This document shows positions 13,001 through 29,013 of a stretch of DNA of 64,000 bases, piece after piece. The notes beneath the pieces are model-generated. The model ran no database searches. It worked only from the letters and a program-made list of their open reading frames with translations, and was not told the origin of the DNA. Origin of the DNA: Thunnus maccoyii. Its lineage: Eukaryota > Chordata > Actinopteri > Scombriformes > Scombridae. The stretch spans positions 19,677,725 through 19,741,724 of the forward strand of contig NC_056553.1 of assembly GCF_910596095.1 (NCBI RefSeq), in the 5' to 3' direction. Each line of letters begins with the position of its first letter. The first letter of the stretch is position 1. Position numbers and translations under genes: made by a program.

Positions 13001-16000
13001 CATATTTGACTGAAAATACCTTGATGTTGAGCGCTCTGTTCTCTATTTCCGATGTACACTTCCGTATGATGAAGGGGATGCTGTCCTGGCTGTTCTTAGC
13101 TGCCTGCGTAAAGTCGATGCCAAAGAGGTGTAGCCTCCCCTGGAGCTTCTTATGGCCACACTGGATGGCCAGGGTTTCCAGACACTTCTTATGGCAAGCT
13201 AACGAACACTGCACACAAGTTGACACAATCAGTATCTCAGTAATTAAGTTCAACATTTTTCAACGCACAGCTGACAGACAGGGATTAAATTGAAACTGTG
13301 TTTTCCCTGTTGGACATTTTGAGTGTTATGGTAGCAGAAGCTAGCAGAAGAGGAATTGCAGCAAAACATGTGATCCTACAAACACACACTTACTTGGACT
13401 ATGTAAGTAAGTAATACTACTATATAAGAGAGGAAAATATCCCATGACCCCATTCAAATCTCTTGTTAGAGCTGCATGTTTTTAAGAGCCACAGTGACAA
13501 ATGTAACACACATAAAGTTTTAATAGACTATTTAATACTGAAACTTAATTCATTCAAGGCTTTCAGATTATTAAGGGACCCATGGACACGGCTGTTTCTA
13601 CATCTCTCCTACTAAACCCATTCAAACCATTAAATCCAGCTGGTTCAAGCTTTTTACAGCTTGGGCACAAAAATATGCACTCACAAAAGAAGCTTTTTTG
13701 TTAACTACCCCTTGAATTGACACAAAAAAGCCAACAAATAAAGCTTCACCTCTTGTAACCCCTTGAACCAAATCCAGGGAATGATTCCAACACACTGCGG
13801 AGTTGCATTCTTGTGTCAGTTGCTTGTCAATGCGTCTACCAGCTTACATAACCAATTTTTAAAAATGTTTCCATGAAACATTTTTTATTGTTTTGTTCTG
13901 TGTACAGTATCTAATAAATATGGAAAGAAACTGGATCTAAAATAAACAGCGGGGGGGCACAGGGGTGATGGAAGGGACTCCTCAGAAGTTGAACAAAAGG
14001 TCCTCAGTTTCCACTGCCCACTCCCCCAACTGAGACCAGTTGGTGGATTTGGTCTCTGAGGGGAGCTTGTGGCCAGTTTCAACTTTTCCCTTTATTCAAA
14101 TATTTTGATGAGGGGAGAGGTGGTGTCTCGCTTTTGTTTTTGTTTGATTTCTGCTCACCATGAGTGATAAAGAAGCTGTTATGAAACTTTGGCAATGTTC
14201 ATCTTGGAACTTGTAATGCTCTAAATGCTGTGGGCACACTGCTTTCACTAAAGCTCCAAATAGAGGGTTATGGTTGGGTTGCATTTTCATTCTATTAGAT
14301 CTAAAAAAAAAGATGATATAAAAGAAAAGAAACCAAGGTTACCTCCTCGCACTCTGCTCCATGAAACACCACGAGGCCATCGCATTCTCGACACTTTGAG
14401 GGCGCTCGAAGTTTCCTCAACTTGTGGGTTTGAGCAGCCTTGGACATCTGTGTGTTTCTAAAGGGACCTGGAGAGCTGGCTGTCTCTATTACCATCTCAC
14501 TTAAACCTGCAGAGTAGAAAAAGAGAAAGAAGTTACAATTAAGTATGAATAAGAGAGTACTCCAAATGAACTTCCTGGGAGACAAATGCTGGAAAAAGTA
14601 TGCACAGTAAATAAATGGGTACTTCAAGAACTAACAGGTCATATAATGTACAGTATATACAGAGCATGAGGCACAAATGGTTTTATAAAGCGTGGTGTGA
14701 AATATGTAACTCACCATTATCAGAGGGCGAGGGAGGCTCTCTCTCATCTAGGTCATCAGCAGACGACATGGTGCCGGTGGAGGGGGTTCTGGGTAATCTC
14801 CTCTTGAAGTCTCCTGAACAGTAAGGAAGCACACACCAGTAAGTCCACATCTCCACAATCACACCAAGCCAACTCTTGTCAATTCTCTTTTTTTCAGTCT
14901 CCTGTGGTCTACATCACTAGAGTGATGGAATGAGAAGTACTGAGCCCTGGACTCAGAATTTAATGTGCCAAATGAAAAGGTGTGGTCCACTTCATGTTGC
15001 TGATAATTCAATTCACAGTAGGGGTTTGTAGGTGATTCACACCTCTATTGAATGATCAATGATTTCCAATAGGCTCCATTTTCATTTTCTGATGTGCCCA
15101 TTCAAGGAGGCTCATCAGGAAAACACTCTGGAGGGTGGGTGAAGGGTTGGGTGTGGGGGCTGCTAGTACAACTGGAATTAACATCATCTTTATTTCCACT
15201 ATTTTGATATATTGCTAATAGTGCACTGACAACCTACAATCTTCCACCAGGCAGAGACAGACACTGTTCACTAAAAAATGTGACACACGGTAGATGATAA
15301 ATTCTTATACTGAAACTTGTGTAAGATAGATTTCAGTCAGACAAGTAAATATTCAATAGTATGTGTATTGTACCCCTTTAGGCTGCAACAGATCTGTTGT
15401 CATTGTCATATTGTAATCAGTGAAAGGGGACACATGGTGCAGTTTGAAGTGTCATGTTTAAAAGGTCACCTGATAACGAGGATGCATTTCAAAAGGTCTT
15501 AAGCTACATTTACTGACATGCACTGACACAATGAAATTCCCCTCTGTAAACATTCAGAGGAGGCTTCCACACCCTGATTTAGGACTTCTAAGCACATCTG
15601 TACAGGAACATTACACTGTGACACATATGCTGTAGCACAGCAACAGAGGAAACACTGGAAAAAAAAACCTCCACCGAAGCAAAACACTGTATGTGCTTGT
15701 GTACATTGTAGACTAACACAGTTGCATAATGCTCAACAAAGAGTCACCACTGTCAGTGGTTGCTAAGCGCCTTGATTCTCAGATAACATGGCAACAACGT
15801 TGGATGAACTTCAGGTTCACTGGAAAAAAAAATTTAAAGGCCCAGGGGGCTCTTAAGACAATCAGCCCTGAGGAATGTGCTTCCTGTCTATCATCTATAA
15901 CAGATGTTTGTTTTATCAATGACATCAGACTGATACACCTGAAATTCAGAGCTAGGTGTGTAACAAATGGAGGAAACCAGGTGGTTTGGCTTTCTCAGCT

Positions 16001-18651
16001 AGGCGGCAAACATAAAGTCTTTACAGGAAGTCAACTTTTTTGGTTTTTTCCATGATAGCACACATGTGACAGCTTGCAAAGACTTATCCAGAAGTTGAAA
16101 GTTACAGTTGTTACATAACTATCCTGTTATTTAGCTATTAAGTAATAAACATGAACACCCATTGATTCATGATTTTAATGGAGCCTATGACAACATAGTG
16201 AATTAAAAGTTTTATGAATAAAAATAATCTGGACACTTTATGACTTTTTATCAATTAATAAGAAACCTGACCATTTAGACAATATGAAAAGCATATTCAT
16301 TCAAGAGATACTTTACAAACACAGTCTGTGTTTTTTTGTCATGTGTTATTCATTGAAAATCCTTTGTTTTGTTAAGAAAGCTAAATTTGAAAGCTCAACA
16401 AACTCTCTCTTAGATAATAAACTCTTGTCCCCACCTGGGCTTGCAGTGGGTGAGTCCATTGACCGAGACTCACTGCTCCCTCCAGCACTTTCAGAGTCAC
16501 TGCACATCCCTCCACCCTGGCTGGCCGAGGCCCAGGGACGAAACGGGCCCTGAATCCGAAGAGCTGGACAAAAAACAAAAGACAACATCCATATAATATC
16601 AATGACACTGAAATCTCTGTTTCCAACGGGAGTTTAATTAAAGTCATAGATTACTAAATGACGCTTGAAATTAATACAGTCATAATTGAACTTGTTTTCA
16701 GTGGCTATGAATGTGCATATCTCTGTGTTTAATGATCCTATCATCTGACTACAGGCACTGCAGGGCTATCTAAAGATTTCCTATTTCATCTAAGGGTTGA
16801 ATCTCTGAAACGACACACACATACACACACACAAAACACACAACCAACCTGCAAGAGTATAATGGCCAATTAACACTCATTAACATTTAGTATTGTTTTC
16901 CTATAGAGCTCACTACTGCTATGTAATCACCTGAATGGGACTAGAAGTTGTGAGCCCATTAGCCACTCTTGCACTTATTAGCCCGATGTTGAATGTAAGG
17001 ATCTGGCTGGATCCAACTTGCATACATAGCTACAGTCTAAAGCCTCTGTTAACTTATCCCACTTTCGCTACATATCTTGCCATTTTCGCTTATATCTGGC
17101 TCTTCTGAATTTTGATGTACTAAGGCTAGTGGCAATGCAGAAGGTCATATCTCTGTTCCACAGTAAAATTTACCCTCTAAGATTGGCAAACAGGGCAGAA
17201 TGATAGCTCTTCAAAGTAGCCTTTGCTTTTGGATTCAGGATGGCCAGACTGACACCAACACCTGATGTTCACAGCAGATGATTTCAGTAACTTGTCAGAG
17301 TCAGTATCATGCTTGACTGTGTTTGGCCATTTCGTTGACTGAGACATTTCAACAGGTCAAAGAATAGCAATAGCTTATGGGCTAAATGAAAACCTTTGTA
17401 CCTTGGATGTCAATGCTACTGTTGGAGCGCCTTTCTGCAATCTTGGCATGTTGGGCATTGATGGGACTGTCCACGTCATCCGTACCCAGGAGGTCAGAGG
17501 TCACAGATGCCTGTGACAGATTACTGTGGGATGAGTGGCTGCCACTTAGTGAGCGCTTGGAGAGAGGCATTCTGGGGAGGGAAATTACAGAAAATATGAA
17601 AATAATGACATTTGTTGGTACTGAACTCAAAGTACCATAGAGGCACCTGAGGTTTGAGCAACATCTGTTTTTAAAGGTTAAAACACAGATAGCAAAGCTG
17701 TTTTGGACATTTGTTAAATATCTTTAAATCTGTAACATTTCCAAGATGAAAAGCATTTTAAAATTCTCCAGAATTGTACTGTGAGCAGGTTAGTAAGTCC
17801 CAATCCAACAGCAATAAATTTCATTTTGGCAGGATGAGGGAGGTTTTCTGCAAGTTTCCAGGGATGACATCATTGATTCTGTTGAATAAAATCATATCCT
17901 AAAAATCTAGTGTGATGTCGATACTCAATTTCAGACTTTTAGTAAAAAGATAATAACTGGGCAGTTTGATCAAACCTCAGAAAACTACAGTAGACACCAT
18001 GAGTGAGTTTTTGTGAAAATATTCTTTGTTTTCAGGAGTATCATAATATAATTCAGTCAAGTTCATTTTGTTACATCTTCTTCTATCCATAGACTCTTGA
18101 TTCAGATAAGGAAAAACTCCACACTATAAAAAAACTTTAAAAGCACAAATCTTCTATTCAATCTAATTTCTCCCAGATTTGTGGAATGATAAACTAAATT
18201 GAAATTTAACAGTATTCACATTAAAGATGAGCAATAATAGTCAGAATCTTGTCTAACCTTCACACAACTTTAAATTTAGGTGAATATCTGTAATTCCTAC
18301 AATGCGCTGCAGTATTTGCATTTCAATCAGATCCCTAAATAATCATGAAATCATGAGATCAGCCCCACCTTACTATCAAAGTGAGCACTTAATCTGGGTT
18401 TAACGATGATTAACAGATTTAGACAGGCTTGCAAGTACGAGCCAATAAAACCAAATCTAACCCGAGTACCCTACTGGATCTCAAAACATACAGTATGTAG
18501 GTCAGCCGTCTATATTTAAACATATGTGTGTCTATGTTACATTTCCTCTCTCCCAAGCTGAATTCTTTTGATCAGAGAGATCAGAGTTGGGGGGTGGGGA
18601 GTAGAGGGAGAAAACGAAGTGAGAACAAAGCACTCTCTTATTTCCATGTCT

Positions 18652-18688
<37 letters not shown>

Positions 18689-21600
18689 GTGTGACCACAA
18701 ACCTGTGTCAACAAAACTCACTCAAAAGGAAACTAACTTTTTTCAACCAAAGCTTTGGTTGAAAACATTGAAAAAGACATGGATACTAAAAATTGCACAA
18801 ATCTACAACAGAATGACAACCATGTTTTTAATCGATAGTTAGAAACAATGTGCGTTTAGTCTAAAAGTTACTGAAAAGGTCACTTTTAAAAAAAGTTTAG
18901 TGAAATTGATGATAAGCCCCAGCTCCTCTCTCCTGTGACTGCAGTCTTTTCCGCAGGAAGCTCTGACTAACCCAATTGTTTTGCACTTACCAAAACAAGC
19001 TCCCTCACTCACTCGACCACCCCACCTTTCACCAATATAGCACCACAGAGTATTAGACTGTAGTTACTCCATTTCATAGTATTTACAACCACTTGTTTAT
19101 TCTTATTCAACATTCATATTCCCACAGAATCCTATGATCCAAGCTTTAAGTGTTGATATAGAAATTATGGTATAACTGTCTACATTGTACATGTGGAGAG
19201 ACTGAAACCTCGCATTAGAATATTAATTTCTTTACATTTAAATTGTGATTGATAATTTCAAATTAATTAAACTACACTGAAACTATAGTAAACAGACTTT
19301 GCTTGGCACTGTGAACCCCTCCCAGGGCCCCCTGTGCAGCTGTCTTGGAAAAATAACTCTGTCATTTCCTTGATAAGATCTGAGAATGTAAACATAAACA
19401 CTGATAATTAAGGAGGTTGACCTAGTTAAATCTGGTTAAATCCCCTTAATGTTAAGCACCAGACTTTGGTGATATTCCAGTAAGGTTCATGAGCTGTGGA
19501 TTTACAGTAAGAAACCAGCTGTATGATACGGGTTGTGTTTGATTAGCGCATGTTGCCTTACTGGGCACATGCCTTTATTTTTCAGATTTTTCATAAAGAT
19601 AAGGATGTTCATAAATTCTTTATCAAGTATCTGTTTTCTTTTGAGCCCTACTTGTGACTATTTAAAACATCCATGTTCTCAATTTTTTTTTTTTTGTTAG
19701 TAGTGGAAAAACACCATGTTTTAGTTGACTATTGGTCTAATGGGTGTCTTTAGAGATAGCGTCATGTAGTGGCAGTGTGTCAATGTCTCACCCTGTATTT
19801 GGTGAAACACCTGAATCAAACGAGTGGGACTCCAGGCGAGGTCCGTCAGTGGGCAAACTCCTGACAAAGTCGATGTATCGCTGGCCCGGCTCATAAAGCT
19901 TGGCATTTTCACACAGACTCTGGTGGTTGACGGGGAGAGAAACAACCTGGGCCTGCTGTAGCTGGAACCAATTGACTGTCACCTGAAACAAGGAAAAAAC
20001 AACATTATTCTATTGCGCTGTCTCCACACATTTCACTGTAAGATTACGGCGACAGTCTTCAATGGTAGGAAGCAGACCATCTCCACTCCAGCACTAATCA
20101 ACTAAGTAAGATACTGGAGGCATTAGTTCTACATGAGAAAGGTGAGTCAATAGCCAGGAACTATAAGCTAGTGCCTCCACATCAGTCTGTCCAAGATGTA
20201 GAACTTAATTTCATTTGGTCTAAACTTCAAATAAAAATTTACAGCACAAAAAAACTGAACTTACAGCCTTGAGGGTGAGGTCGCACTGGGAGACCATCTC
20301 TCGCAGCTGAGTGATGATCTCACTCTTGGTGTTTACCAGATCGACTCTCTTCTCGCTGACATCAATCTGACAAGCTTTGCAGTGCTCCCTGGCCTCCTCA
20401 GCCTGCCAACAGAGGAAGATAATTCATTATACTTCTCAATCCTGATTGTTTCGATCACGATGGTTATATGATGGAAGTTTAGTTTCAACTGTTTAAGTTC
20501 CAACAATCACCAGTTCAAAGGAATAAAGTGTGAGTCATGGGAGAGGCTAACAGAGTCACAGAAGAACAGGAGGACAACATCAAAACAAAACAAAAAAATA
20601 CTTTCATTTGTCTTTCCTCAGTTTTCTATGTTGTTTTATTTGTCGTTCAATAAATGTAATGTAAATTAAAAATGACAAAACAACAAATAAGCAGAATAAA
20701 AAAATGGGGAAAAGCCTATAAGATGGGTTCATGGCCCATAGGAATCTACATTGTACCACAATAAAAAGAGCCACAGGCCCAACAGAGGAGGTGCTGTACC
20801 TTCTGCAGGGCCTCCTCCTCCAGCCTGCGTCTCTTCTCTAGTTGTTTAACCGCCGCTGCTCCCCCTCCTCCTCCAATCTGCTCCTCCTCCAGGCGGCTGG
20901 TGGACACCTTGGCCTTTTCATACTCCTCCTGCCGCTGAGCCTGCAGCAGCCGAGCCTTCCTCAGAGCACTGTCCGCCTCATGCTGGAGATAAACGCATAT
21001 TAGGTTCATACACAGGCAGACAGACATAAACGTTATACCACACATACTGTACATATGTGCAAATACGTAGAAATTGTATAAAAACATGTCAAAACAACAC
21101 AGGTGTATGATTTTCTGTATATGAGGTACTTTCAACTCACCATTTTCTTTTGCTCTCTCTGCCACTGTTCCTTGACCTCTTTTCGTAGTTTGTCCAGCTC
21201 ATTCTTTCTAGCCAGGAGAGGCTGGAAAGAAAAACATAACATACACATACACACACCGACACACACAGTCAGTAAGTCCTGTTGTTATCAATATACTATT
21301 ATCAACCCAAACAAAATTCAGAAAAGCATCACTTGGTTTGTTGGATTACCTGCGTGAATTTGTTGCTTTGGAGGACTGCTGCAGTGTGAAGTACCAGCTG
21401 GCTGTATTCAATGTCATTTTTGAAAGCAGTCATGTAGATCTCTCGGAAAGGCATGAATTCCTTGAAGGAGGAGGAGAAAGTCTTAATGTCAACCTCCAAC
21501 AGCTAAGATGTGTTAGCAAAATTATAATGACAGTGCAAATTAGTTGCAACTGTCTGCACAAAATCTACCTGTTGACTTGCAAGCGTCTTGGCAGATTCTG

Positions 21601-24600
21601 CCATTTTGGCGTAACTCTTTGCGCACTCGATATCTGCAAATGGACCACACATACAATTAACAACATATAGAGAGACGTTCATACAGTGCTCTATGGCTTT
21701 ACAGGCCTGGAAATTTTCAGTATTTTATGTAGAAATATCTGCATTGCAACCTTTAATGTTACATTAACGGTTATATCTTTCCTAAATACAAGGCTAACAG
21801 ATAACCATTTAAGCACTGTCTGATTAAATTATATGCAGTGTTGAGTCATGAGACAAATCTATAAAATTCAATCAGTAAATAAAGCATTACCCACAGTGGA
21901 TGTGTTAAACAAACAAGATGTCTGTTTACCTGAGAACACATGTACTGTACAACTTGACTGAGTGCTTTGTGTCACTGTGTTGACTGGCTGAGTGACTAAG
22001 TATTAGACCGAAACCATTCATTAACCAGTGTGCTGAACAAAAGTTCTCACACTGCATACTCAACCTTGAGCCTGAATAAGACTGTATTGTTTTAAGTCCA
22101 GCTCAGGTGACTAAATAAAAGGTCTAAGGAAATTGGCCCCAATTATTTCTAACATTTGTGCACTAGCTAAGACATAATGTGTAGAGTATAGCTATCAAAG
22201 ACATAAGATTTAAACTAATTCAAGAAATGTTCAGCCACAATGTGCTGCCTTGAGCTATATTTAAGACCAAATGAACCAAAAAAGCTGGAGAAATATTTCC
22301 CAATAAACAAAGCTAATGAAAACTGAAACTATGAAGGAAATATGAATATGAACAATACTTCTAGTAGGTTTATCCTACATCAGCTTGAAAGTGGGCCTTT
22401 GCGTAGGTATAATGTAATGAAAAGTAAAACTGACAGCTGCCAGTCTGATTTCATGGTGTATTTTTATGTGAAGTCTGCTTATTAGTAGTAAGTAGTATGT
22501 AAGTAGTAAGTATCAGTCAATATCATATCACCATCATCAATATCATTATTTTAATTTATCATGACAAAGAAAACCTTGAATTACTTTGAAGTATTATTTA
22601 AGACGTTGCTTTTTAAGACCCACAATTTGCATGTCATGTACATGAAAACATCTTTTAAAGATACCTTGACAGGACTAGCCAGTCTTTAGTATGACTCAAG
22701 TAGTTAAGCGCTTAAGTTAAATACAGGGTCCATGATGTTAACATATGACAGCAGTGTGACAGGTGCTACTTAGCTGCTGCCTCCCAACATGTCAGAAATA
22801 CTCCACGCCACGGCTCCTAACTCTGCCCTAACTCACCCATATTGAGACGCTTCTCCACCCATGCCAGCAGCTCTTTGGTGTACTTTGACCAGGCCTTGGC
22901 ATAGAGCAACGCCGACTCCACCCCACTGTCCTGCCGCTGCAGCGTCCTGTCCACCTCTTCGACCCGAACCGGTGGAGACGGCCCTGTGACAATCACAGAA
23001 ATCCCACAAGGGAGGTTGTAAAAGATGGGTTTAACCATGACCGCCATGACATCCAACACACCTCTCGCCACTGCTGGACATACTACAAATGTGTAAAGCA
23101 ACATCTGTGATTGTGAGTCAGCATGAAAAGCCCACATTGACCTTGGGTGAGCTTGATATGGGCTAATACCATTTGAAGGTAAGTAATGCTGACAGGAAAC
23201 CTACTGCTGCATGGATTAATAAGTGTTCATCAAGATTTGAGAGCTAGCAGTGCTCTTACCCCAAATAACCCCACAAACACTGCTCTGACCCAGCACAAAC
23301 AAACCTCATAACCCAGACCAATAAAGCAGCAACAATAGCCCAGTTTAAGCTTTATGAATAAGCTTGTTTCCGACAAATTTACCAGGATTAGTTTCTCCCC
23401 ACACTTTCACAGAGCAGCACCAGAGCACAGTAGCTGTGCTCTGGTGGTGTTATAGAGATCTGTCTTACCTGGCGGATCATCTTTCTCGGGACCGGATCCT
23501 CCAGATTCCACTGAGAGGTTCTCAAAAGACTGAAAAACAGACAGATGAAAAAAAAAAAAATCAACAATAGGGAGGATGAATTTCCTACTCAAGGCACGGT
23601 ACGCTCTGCTAACATGCTTCAAACAAGACTTATCAGAACCTCAACTTCCTCTGTAGACCAGTTATAAAACCGGAGGCCATTTCGGGAAAGTGCGTCAAGC
23701 TGCAAAGCACTTGCTTAACCCCTCTGAGCTCTGAACTCTGCTGGGTAATTTCTCATATATTTTGCTTGACAATTCAGGTGCAGTAGGCCATATCCTGGTG
23801 TTCATGTGACAGTGAATGACCTAACAGTAAAAGGTATGAATAACAACTGCCAATTTGATACCTCACTTGTGCTGAATAAATTAGACCATTCATTCATGGG
23901 GGATTGATAGAGCGACAGAATATATATATTGCACTTGTCTTACCCTGCTTCTCTTAGTTAGGGGGAGCCCCAACACTGATCCATTCTCTACATCTCCCAT
24001 AAGGAAGTCAGACACTCTGAAGTAAAAGAGAAACAGACAACAACCAACTGGGTTGAGAAAGAGTGAAACTGATCAGAGAAGAGAGAACATGTGCAGAGGT
24101 TTATTTAAAACAATTTAGATAACTCAAGTCATCATACTTACACATTGCCAAACGTGAACGCCAATGTGTCAATAGCGGTGTAGATCTCCCCAAAAAGCTT
24201 CTGTTTGTTCTCTTCGTTCACCTCCTTAAAGTTCACTCCTGTCAAATGGTTATGAGTCAAGTTGAGTCAAGTTTTGGTAGCAAACCTAAACCCTGCATAC
24301 TGAAGATATCCTGCACTGGCACCACTGATCCTACTGTGTTAAAGGCAGGAATTCCATTGTATGATTCATCATCCTCTGCATGATGTATGGAGCCACTGAA
24401 AATTTCTTTTGAGTCATGCAGTACTCCTCAAATCCCATGAGAGCTTGGGAACAGTTCACTTCATATCCAACAAGATTCAACTAGTTTAAAATGGAAACAG
24501 GGTAGTTAAGTCCCTCAGAGGCATCCAAAAACAACTTTGTACCTTAAATCAGAAAAGATAAGCAAGCGGTGTATATATTTGGCTGTAATCTGGAAAGGCA

Positions 24601-27600
24601 GTAGTTTCCTGCTGTAAGTCTAAACACAGTGATGATTGAGGACAGAATAGGGGAAAAAACACCAGTGTAAATACAGCTGTAATCAGTCTTCACAATAAAC
24701 TTCCTGTCCTGACTGAGCAGAGAGAAAATAAACTAGGAAAGAGATGCTCAGAAAATAAGACCAAACACCAAGCACTAAATCAGTGATGTCACAGACCATT
24801 CTGCTGCCTCCATGATTTCCTCAGTCTTTCCTTTCCACTGGAACAATGGCAATTTCTAGAGTTCAAAGACTCAAGCTAAGAAGACATTTTAAATAGAAAA
24901 CCTACTGTCTTCACTTGTTTTCTTTTCTTCGAGCTTTATCCAGTGACATTTATGGATGAAAAACAAGTGGGAATGAGCCCCAAAACGTTACAGATTACAG
25001 TTGTGGCTTAACCAAAGCCAGGCCCTGGAAAGTTTAAAAGCAACCATCTACCAATGGCTACCAAATACTAAAATGCTTCCTAAGTAGCTACTGAATCCAG
25101 GTTTTTTGGAAAGAGTTCTCCATATGGGAAAATTACCCACCTCAAAACAAGCTTTTCTTCAGCATTTCTCCTGTCCAATAGAATGACTTGTAACCACTAC
25201 TTTGGTGGGGGATTGAGACACGATTTTTCTGTCCAAACACCTTAAACTTGCCACAGGACAAGTTACGTTTCTTTAGGGGGTCCAGTAATATGTTCTTCTA
25301 TCCAGCAAAAGGAGCAATTGAAAAAGAAATAAATCCATCGCAAAAATTGTCTTCCCCGACTCAGACAGAGGAAATTTTAAGGTTCTGCCAGAATGTTGAA
25401 AAAAAAAAAAAAAGGATTTTGACGTGGCCCAATGTCCATGGGGCCCCGGGAGCCTCTGTCAGCCCAGAACAGCTAGCTACTACCATTCAAAGCACGCCAC
25501 TCTCTTGTGCTGTTACATCTCCTCCTCTTCTGTCCAACCCCTACCCCCAACAGGACATCCTGAGGCTTGCTGGAATACAATGCCAGTGCTCGCTCAGGCC
25601 CCAACCAGTGGTCCAAACGTGGAAGTTACATCATCGGGGAAAAATGGTATTGTTTCACTGGAAAAGCACAACACTCTCGAAACCCTCATCAGCTGCAAAG
25701 TCCTACGCAGAATTCAGGGATGGGAGGAACTTTTCTTCAAATAAAGACTAATACAAAGGCATAGCAAGGCATGCGAGTGGATATTCAGCATCACATATGG
25801 TAGATGGAAGAAGTGACAAAACGCTATGAGCAACTATTTCATTTAAACACTTGTACATGTGTGATGAAGTAAAGATACAATACAAACTCCACTGGAAAAT
25901 ATAAAATTCACTCATCTTTACAGTCATACAGTACAGTTTTAGTCTTTTTTCAAACAGGAAAATTCAGAACAAATCAACCTACTGGTCAAATGACACACCT
26001 CCATAAATATTAGCATAAGAGGAATTAACATCTTTATAATGTGTAACCTCAACAACTTTGTGCTTTGGTCGTGAAAAATATTGGTATAAGTGTACAGCTG
26101 TTATCACCTTGTTACTGTGAGGGGGTCAACATGTGAGCAATTCTGGCCACCTAGTGGCAGAAAAGCAGTTACAGCATTCTGCCCTGCACATATTTATGAA
26201 AAGACTACAATAAATACTAAACCTCTTACATTGCTATTCATCACAGGCAACACTGGTGTACTTAAATCAGTCACTATTAATAAGAGATTCTAAAGAAGTG
26301 TTCCATCCATCAATGCAATTGCATTAATAGCCTGAATTAAAAGGCTTCTATAGAACAACTATTGAGCTGTCAAGGCTTCCTTATTGAAAAACATCCTTCT
26401 CTGGCTGTCTCTGTTGTGCATTAACATGTTTGAATACCACACAAATAGTCAAGTAACTGCATGAAAGACAGAACTTGTATGCACCTAATAATTGTTTATG
26501 GCACACATGCATGCACACACCCAAGTGTGTGTGGACTCATTCCAAATATTTCAGTGAAGGTAAGCTACATTCATATGTAGAGCAACTTCAGGCTTTGTTC
26601 GGTCCACCATGTCACCATTCCTTACTAAGTGAAGGCTTTTCAAAAAGCTATGCCCCCCTTTGCAATGCAAATTGAGACAAGGTATACTCAGGGGATTCTT
26701 GTGTGGTGGCCAAGTTAAGAATTGACCTGCATGCCAGATCATAATCTCAGAGAATAGGAGATTGAATAGGATTCCTCAGTCTAGTTCCCTCTGGACTGGC
26801 AGACAAAGCACAAAGGATACCCCGCTTCTCCCTGCCTCTTGAATCAGGTATCTGACTCCCAAATATTATTTTCTTACTCTCTGTATGGGGTTTGAAACAC
26901 ACGCTGATGCATTCTAAGCACATGAATGACTTCTGAAGAGCTGCATTGCTTTGAAGCTATAAGAAAACTCCTCAGAAACATTCCCTGGGAAGTTCTTTCA
27001 ACTGTTTTTAAGACTTGGAAAGACAGTGTGAGAGAAAGGACATAGTAATAGTGAGCATCCAGGAGAGACGATTGCCAAGGGAGAAGGGGGGATTAGATAA
27101 GCAGAGACAGAAAACAGACCAAAGGAAGAGTGGAGGAGTGGCTGGTGTTTTACAGGAAAGCTGTGAGTTATGTGTGTGTATGTGTTGGTCATCACAACTC
27201 ACCTTTGACCGTGGCAATGACAGTTCCAGCTGTACTGAGGATGTCCACTGAGTTGAGGCTCTGGTGTTTGTTGATGATGGCCTTCAGGACACGCAGCAGC
27301 TCCCCAAGACGCTCGTGGACCGCCTGATGGAGGCAGTCCTGGTGTTCTGCAAAGTTAAAACGACACTTTTATTGTGACAAATACTATAATGTATACTAAA
27401 CTTCCCTCATGATGCTTTGATTCCTTGATTTTACTTGTCACTTGCTTAGTTTACTGTCGGTATACTAAGCAATACATTGAATCTACTTTGCAATAAGCAC
27501 GGTGTGCCTAGATTGCATAGTAGGAGTCTCTTGGTTAGGTGTATGAACTACATATATATACTGCAGGTAGCCTCCTTCACAATGTGATATTAGATAGTTT

Positions 27601-28979
27601 TAGTGGAGCCTCATGGTTTTGAGTTATTAATAATTAGGCCACGTCCCTCAATATCACTAATTATGGATGGTTTATGGTTTAGACTTGCAATACGACAAAC
27701 AACTTTTAGAAAAGGCAATTAAACCATTTTTTAAAATGTATTAATTTACTTAAATCATAATGTTATATTGGGATTTTGGAAAGTTTTTTTTTACCATTTC
27801 AGTTTTTTTTTTTACCAGTCAACCATTTAACATTACAGTATTGGTAAAGGCTGTAAAAACATCAAACATCCTGTAAACTAAGTGACTACTGGATAGGAAA
27901 ATACTGTCTGCAGTATTTTCAACTGTATACTATTAAATACTGTATCTCACCCTTCATTTTCACATCAAGCAGTGAGATCTCATTCACAGCCTTTACATTA
28001 TGCATTAGCCTTGTTAACCTTAGACCAATAAGATGATAAGAGATCGGTGTCATTCCAGTGTTCCTCTGTCACAATGATGACAAGTCATGGTGCAAACTAG
28101 CCATGTTGCTATTAAAAAAAACTATGTAGAGGCTAGAAAATGACAAGTTCGTAATGTGCTACCATGGTGTGAATTGTGTCTGCAGTCTGAAAAAATGCTC
28201 TGATTATGGAACTTGCTGCATTTCCAGACTGAGGCTTGTTAACGATTTATCATGTGCTGTAAATCCTGAGCAGATTAGACCTAGAACCCAGCTATTTAAA
28301 AATCCCCCTGCTTCAAAATGACTGGCGCAACCTCATTGGTAACAGGATTACTACATGACATTCCAGCTTTGTTGGTCTAAAGGGTGACCATGGCAGTCAT
28401 GTCAGAGTACTGCCATCGATTCACAGCAGTTCTGGTCAACACTAAAGCAGTCAATGGTCTGTCTAGGCAACTGGACTGTAAAGCAGAGATGACAGAGGGT
28501 GTGCACACAACTTAGCAAACCTACATAGGGAACTAAAATGATGCTAACCTGACAGCCAAGTGCATAAATAAACATGACCCACTGCGCCCTTTTTGCAATT
28601 AGCTGTTAACTAGTCAGTTAACCAAAGAGAACCTGGTTTCTAAGGTGTTTGGCCCTGTGTACGAGATGTGACTTCACTAAAAGCGAGTCACCACCATTTA
28701 CAAAGATAAAAAAAGCACTTTGCTATCAAGTAATCTTAATTATGAGCTCTTGACATGGTTGAGGAATGAGTTCACGAATAAGAAACTGTAAATAAGTACA
28801 TGAACTCAGGTTAAGGTGTTTTACTACTTATTGGAAATGTACTGAGCACTACAGGATAGAGTGACAGTTTTGACTCAGCTAGAGTGGGTGGCTTTCCCAA
28901 AAATGACTGATATAAGGGAGAAACTGGGAGGCAGAGGGAGACATAATTCTGTCCCTTCTCCCCTCTCTCACACAAATAC

Positions 28980-29013
<34 letters not shown>

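Noticed and set aside
25248..25751. 167-codon open frame on the plus strand in arhgap29 intron 2
   Set aside because: The predicted peptide shows no family features, contains a translated A run, and overlaps other open frames of equal quality.
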